Assembly (NCBI GenBank): GCA_021521415.1
Contig: JAIQDT010009150.1
Coordinates: 1 to 64,000 of the forward strand
From: Bidens hawaiensis
Lineage: Eukaryota; Streptophyta; Magnoliopsida; Asterales; Asteraceae
Length of the DNA: 64,000 nt
Direction of reading: 5' to 3'
Part shown: piece after piece, positions 58,573-64,000 of the stretch
How the letters are laid out: every line of letters starts with the position of its first letter
How positions within the stretch are numbered: the first letter of the stretch is position 1
Position numbers and translations under genes: made by a program
Notes under the pieces: model-generated
Database searches by the model: none
What the model saw: only the letters and a program-made list of their open reading frames with translations
What the model was told of the DNA's origin: nothing

Positions 58573-61500
58573 TTTACACGCTTAAAAGAAATATTATGCT
58601 AACACAATTAAATTTGTGCTTTCTTTTAGTCTAAGATAAATTATGTGTTTTTTTTATAGGAGTGTCTTAAACGATAGCATTAACGTTTTGTATTAAACTA
58701 CGAGTATATAGGAAAACAAAAATCTTAATTCCTTAATACGCTTGCTAACTCTATTAGCACAATATATATATGCATTTCTGTCTTTAATTTGACGATCGAG
58801 GCATGTAAAATATTTTACTTTTAGTAATGGTTTTACCGCTTATATCATATATAAGCTTTTACCCATTAAAAAGTTAATTTTGATGAAACAAATGGGTTTT
58901 ATAGTTTCTTTTGTGAAATATTTAGAAACTCTTTTAAGTTATAACGTGATGAATAGCGTAAGAAGCACAAACGAGTAAAAGTACAAAAATACACTAAACC
59001 ACAAGACCAACCAAACTATTAAGAGAAATTAAAAATTAAACAAACACCTAGCTTCCCACTTCAAGTTTGATTTCCGCCCCCTATACTTCATCCATATATG
59101 CAGCATTTTTATCATTAACCATTTTGTCAACCAATCTCAGGATGATTTTAAAAATCTCTTATTATTTCTTAACCTTCATATCAGCTAACAAGTAACAAAT
59201 GAAATTGCTTGAACAGTTAGGCTCTCCTCTTTATTGCTCTTGTACATTTGGGAACTCCCAACACTTCTTTGACCGAGTTGAAACCCGACGTAGTTTGACC
59301 CAATTGTGTATAATGGAAATCTAATTAGTGCTAACTTATAATTCATCTACAACTATTTATCAAACTATTATAATGGAGATATAATTCATCTAAAACTATT
59401 TATCAAACTATTATCATGCATACAGACATTTAATTAGTGCTTACACTGTAGTAGTTTTATAACAAGCAAACAAGTTGCATATAAATGTGGCAAAAATCAA
59501 TGCATATAATTCAAATATATTTGCTGTTAAGAGCAAGTATCGGTAAGTGATAACTACGTACAATCTAACTTAGTAAAACTAGATAAAAGTTAAACATCCA
59601 CATTCGTTTCACGAAGAAACTGTGCTCCAATCTTATTCGAAAATAGCTTGCATATATATATATTTTAAACATCAAAAAACACACAGAAGTGTGAAAGAAG
59701 CAAATAACTTGTGGCTGAGAAAGGGTGTCGCATGCGAGTGGAGATTGATCATGTTGTCACCATCATTGGCTGATTTTGTTGCTAACCCACGATTGTTTTA
59801 ACTTTATTTGGAAGTGGGATTTGTCGATCTGCAATAATGTAAATTCCCCCATTAATATATTAACATGTTCATATTGCAACTCGAGAAGAAGATAAGGGCC
59901 CGTCTTCCGGATGACTTTAAAAACAGATAAAATTTGCTGTAATGCAGTACAAAATTCTTTTAGTAACATCATTTTAAAACACGTGTTTCAAGGCCACCCT
60001 TCTCTAGAAAATTCTAAATAAGAAAAGGCAATTCCTACTCACAAACCATCTAGGTCGGTTGATCACACACCATTCGCATTAAAAACTTTTGTGTAAAATT
60101 ATTAAACGAGTCGTATAGAATGAATATACTTCATATAATGTAACATGTGAATAGTATAAATTGTATACTACTTGCATTCTCACTTTGTATAAAGTTGATA
60201 AACGAGGCGTTTACGAAACATGTGAATTCTAGACGAATCATATGCTATTTTGTACGATTTGTATGCCTTATTTACAACTATAAAACTACATCTTGCCTTC
60301 AGGGGTGCTCCTTTGTTTGGGCCAAATTGGGCCGCGGTCCCACTATTTTTTTTCGTTTAGAAGTGTATTTTTATCAGAAAAATCCTAAAAAAATTATATT
60401 TATTAAGTCCGGCTCATCCATGTAATTTTAGTCCGGCCATCATATTATTTGAGTCCGGGCTAACCACGAAAGGTTAAAAAATAAAGCCCTGTTACAAATG
60501 AATTATTATTTTTTAACAACCAAGCCAAATTAAACCCTAACATTTGATCTTAATCGAACAAATAGATTGGGCACTGTCTTAGTTTTATACTTTAGTCTTA
60601 AATTCAATTAGCAACTAAGGTTTTGCTTTGAGGAGACACTCGATAATCAGCAGGGACGATTTACAATTAAAGAATTTAACATACAAGGTTCACAATTGCA
60701 TTTCACCATTTGTTTTTTTTTTCAATTTTGTAGGCTGGGTTAGGATTTATAGGTTAATTTGAATTTGTTAAATGTTTGTTGTGGTTATGTGTTAGGTTAA
60801 ATCATGGTAAAGCCAAAAAGAATTAATTCTTTTTTCAAAAGGTTGAGAAAAATCTAGAGGACACTACAAGAAAATTGGTATTTGAGTTGAATAACTGAAT
60901 ATAGTTTTTATTGTTTGACCCGACCTGAACCGAATTGCTGACCGAAACATGTAGTAGGGGAAATTTTTTTTTTGATCGTGAATTTCAGCCCATTCATTCT
61001 AAATGTTCAAGATCCGTCACTGTTTGCCTTTAAAAAAACACATAATCTTCCTTTAATAAAATCTACATCTTCGTATACCACTTCTCACTTTCATTTCCAC
61101 TTGTTAACCGGACGCATAATTTAAATATATTTTCTTTTTTTTTTAATATTTACAATATATGGTTTTTGATAATACATAGTTATACTAAAGATGGTATGTT
61201 TCATTAAATCAACGTGCTGGCTTCTGCTTCGTTTCGCATATGTGATATCCTATATAAATTTAACTTTAGTCTCGTTCTGATCTTTAGTTAATATTTGATT
61301 TTTCAAATTAATTTGTTTTAGATATTTTATTGTAATTGTTCCACAAGCTTTATTAAATTCGTTTGCATTTAATTTTCACCATGTGTTTTGTGTTACTTTG
61401 GTTAGGTTTTGGCAACCAAAAACCGCTATCGACGGTTTAGCACACGGTCTAACCTGAAAAAAACGGACTGTGAACGCCCCTAAGAACTAACCTCACGTAC

Positions 61501-62389
61501 TTCTATAACAATTAGATAAAAAGATAATTACTAGCATACATCAAACCCAAACATAGTTGAAACAAAAAAGTAGTACTACATCCATCCAAAATACAAGTAT
61601 CCACAATACAATAACAAAAAAAAAAAAAAAAAAACATTTGCATGCGACAACCTTCAGAAGATAAACCATGATAACTAAATTGTGCATGTTATCATACACC
61701 ATCATCATCATCATCATCATCATTTGTCACGTCTAAATTAACAGTAAGGAAATAGTCTTGTAATTGTAAACACAACTGGTCATGTCTAAATTAATGATAA
61801 CAGGTACAGCAACATGGTAAATAATATTAAGACTTACTTGGGTGGCTTGAAGGGTACTTTTATATAAGTCGTTTGCAATGGTAAAGGTACGACTCCTTGA
61901 TGGGAGAATTGATTAACACTCTCCACTTACAGAGGAAGACCTCACATTCTTCTTGATGTAGATGTCGTACTCTAATAAAAAAACAAGTATTTGTTAACTT
62001 AAATACCTATAACTCGTACGGGTAAGTAAGATTGTGTCCATAGGGAATCAGTGGAAAGTACAAGTTGGACTTCTGACTTAAAAACTAATTAACTAGGTGG
62101 ACAGATGATGTCAAGCAGTTTGAAAGATTAGTTTAAATTAAGCAACATGATTACTTTTACTATTTGTAAATAATTCAAGAAAAGGGTGACACGCTTTAGG
62201 TTTCGGGTTATGCAATCTACTAAACACTATGAATCCTATCAAATGGATAAACACATAGACATGAAATGTCAGTTAAGATTGATAAATAATTACTAGACAC
62301 AATAGTTTGATCCTGTTGATACACAGAACCTAATCCGATTAATTGGCACAATTGAATGTAGTCTACCTAATTACCAGTTTGTTAACATA
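58570..62389. other. Intergenic repeat-derived DNA
   Basis: No gene is seen. 60862-60878 reads CACTACAAGAAAATTGG, the tip of a CACTA (En/Spm) transposon, without a located partner end. About 60300 ('CAGGGGTGCTCC') and 61474-61483 ('GAACGCCCCTAA' area) look like single ends of hAT-like elements. A (CAT)n run lies at about 61699-61725 and poly-A at 61613-61635. 61960-62389 has the look of an older LTR-element internal region but is not assignable. Confidence 0.45.
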
Positions 62390-64000
62390 TGTAAGACCCC
62401 CGAAATCCGGGTGTCAAACAGTTGGAATATCATATCTAAAATTTACTCAAATCACAAATTAGAAGCAGCGGAAGTCTTTCAAAACAAATGCTCCAAACAG
62501 GGGAAACACCCAAAATGTAAATAAATAAGTTTAAGCCCAATAATCCTTTTTATTCATTCAAAAGAAAAAAAAAAGTACTATAAATTAGTCAAAAGAAAAG
62601 TTGACACGTTTATTTAAACTCGAGCATACGCAGCGGAAAAACATTTAAATTCAAAGTTAAATAAAGTTTAACGTCATAACTTCATTCTATAAATAATATC
62701 TTCAACTAGAAATTCCATCTTCAAATGCCGAGTAGCTTCGAGCACATCCAAGTGGTGATCCAAATATCATCTAACCTGTAATCAATTTTACATGCATACA
62801 AAGTCTGCTAGGCTGAGTGAATTCATGTTTTTATAAATGTAATAGAATGAATACAATATAAGTAAAACATTTAACCTTCACAACACAATGAATAATAATA
62901 ATATTAATATTATAATATTTATTCATCACGCTAGTAAAATAATACATCTTTCCTCAGCCAAGCACACGACATGGATCTCCTCATCTTAAGTCACCAAACA
63001 CAAAGTAAGGAACTTAAGGAATTTTACATCCTCACCTTAGATCACCAAAAAGGAACTAAGGAATTTTAACATCCCACCCCAAGGACAGATAACTGTTAGA
63101 GGACCTCCTCACCTTAGATCACCCAAAAGAGAACTAAGGAGTTTTATCCTCAAATTTGATCCGGTCATGGCTTGATAAAACATTCACATTCACATAGACA
63201 TTCATACATAACTACATTTAGCTAACGCATAAGCTAAACATTTCTCAAACATACGCATACATTTAGCTAAAAATTAAGCTAAACAATCTTCGAGCATACG
63301 CATACGTTTAGCTAATAAGTAATCTAAACAATGCTCACGCATAGACCTAATAAAGTATCTAGTTACCTCTATATATAAATATATATAAGCCTATGATAAT
63401 TTCATCCAAAGTTATTAAAAGTAACTTAATGGTATGCATGTTAGCCTAAAATGTTAAATTATTTAAAAATAAAGGGCATCATGAACTCGCCCGCGTGAAA
63501 ATCCAGTCTATCAATAAGCTAAGTGATCTCCAAGTAACACGCAATCAATCAAAGACCTGTAACGTGGTAATAATATATGTAAATATATACCACTAACTAG
63601 GCTTATGAAACTTCAAATAGTCAAACGGGCCAAACGGGTCAACAACTCCTAACAGAAGTTGGTATGGTTCTAACCCATACAACCTGCGACCCACTTTTCT
63701 ATTAATGGCCTAAGGGTTCCCAGAAACCATTCTAATTACTCTAAGACCTGCTTTAACCATTTATCAACCCGACCCGTTTTCCAACTTTAATTAACCACTT
63801 AGAGTTCAAGAACACCGTAACGAGTTGTTTGTTACAATTATGGTTCTACCAAGAGTTAAACCCATCCAATACCCATCCTCATTCAAATTACTTAATAATT
63901 AGCTCCCGATTGCATCATTGATATCACACTTCATCAACTAATTTTATTGGAAAGCAACTGGGTGCAAAACTACACTTGATTCACTTCAAGAATACCGAAT
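62390..64000 (-). repeat. Partial LTR running off the window
   Basis: The plus strand starts TGTAAGACCCCCGAAATCC and continues with 'GCAGCGGAA', which parallels the 'GGCGGAAACAG' start of the chromovirus LTR, and a 'CTGCTAGGCTGAGTGAATTC' block like 'AAACTGAGTGAGTTC' there. It carries its own short hairpin arrays (62985-63139 and 63217-63329). The other LTR end lies beyond 64,000. Orientation is taken by analogy. It could be a solo LTR or part of a full element. Confidence 0.6.
62985..63139. repeat. Three hairpin repeats in the partial LTR
   Basis: CTTAAG...CTTAAG at 62985-63018, CCTTAG...CTAAGG at 63035-63061 and at 63112-63139, in repeats of 'CCTCACCTTAGATCACC' type. The stems stay paired although the arms differ between copy 1 and copies 2-3. 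A second group (TTAGCT...AGCTAA) follows at 63217-63329, its third copy weaker. Confidence 0.7.

Noticed and set aside
61541..61723. 60-codon frame starting with a run of Met
   Set aside because: Translation of a CAT/ATG microsatellite and poly-A run.

Overview
The window looks like nuclear DNA of a flowering plant, most probably a eudicot. The reasons are AT-rich intergenic DNA, an intron-rich Rpn5-type gene with GT-AG introns, an intronless UDP-glucuronate 4-epimerase, an F-box protein with an associated-interaction domain, and a dense mix of plant mobile elements (Ty3 chromovirus, L1-type LINE, tRNA-derived SINEs, hAT-, Mutator- and PIF/Harbinger-type elements, Helitron ends). The style of the repeats reminds me of Asteraceae, but that is an impression and is not proved here. 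Nothing prokaryotic, no CRISPR array and no rRNA or tRNA gene was seen.

Layout. 1-11.6 kb is repeat DNA: a decayed LINE (minus strand, 2994-5260), a tandem triplication of a ~1.05 kb unit (5190-8337) that contains pieces of that LINE and of a SINE, a hAT-like element with an exact 8-bp target duplication (8941-9924), and a 210-bp direct repeat around a primer-binding-site-like motif. 11.8-17.1 kb holds a full-length, spliceable copy of the proteasome lid subunit gene RPN5. It carries a nonsense codon and a lost first splice donor, and three of its introns contain TIR elements. 18.3-19.4 kb holds a SINE and a hAT transposase remnant.

19,776-28,932 is a complete Ty3/Gypsy chromovirus in minus orientation: two 2,227-bp LTRs with no difference seen, a GCAAC target duplication, an initiator-Met tRNA primer site, a polypurine tract and one intact ~1,478-codon gag-pol frame. 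Its LTR carries a tandem array of five hairpins that show compensatory base changes.

29.0-34.8 kb is repeat DNA (Tourist-like MITE, hAT-like element, Helitron end). 34,869-36,197 (minus) is an intact UDP-glucuronate 4-epimerase gene. 37,314-39,331 looks like a solo LTR. 41.4-44.6 kb is a Harbinger-type element whose transposase has one in-frame stop, apparently invaded by a Helitron. 44.6-46.7 kb holds more TIR elements. 47,450-48,956 is a Mutator-like element with ~190-bp TIRs and an exact 9-bp target duplication. 49,418-50,599 is an intact F-box gene. 52.6-54.3 kb is a head-to-tail pair of Harbinger-like elements. 55,590-56,033 (minus) is a secreted Gly/Ser-rich protein gene. 57-62 kb is AT-rich repeat DNA, and a further LTR starts at 62,390 and runs off the window.

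Only three host genes appear intact: the epimerase (pectin precursor supply), the F-box gene and the Gly-rich wall-type protein gene. The RPN5 copy appears broken. There is no operon-like logic; the organisation is that of a gene-poor plant region shaped by nested transposition.
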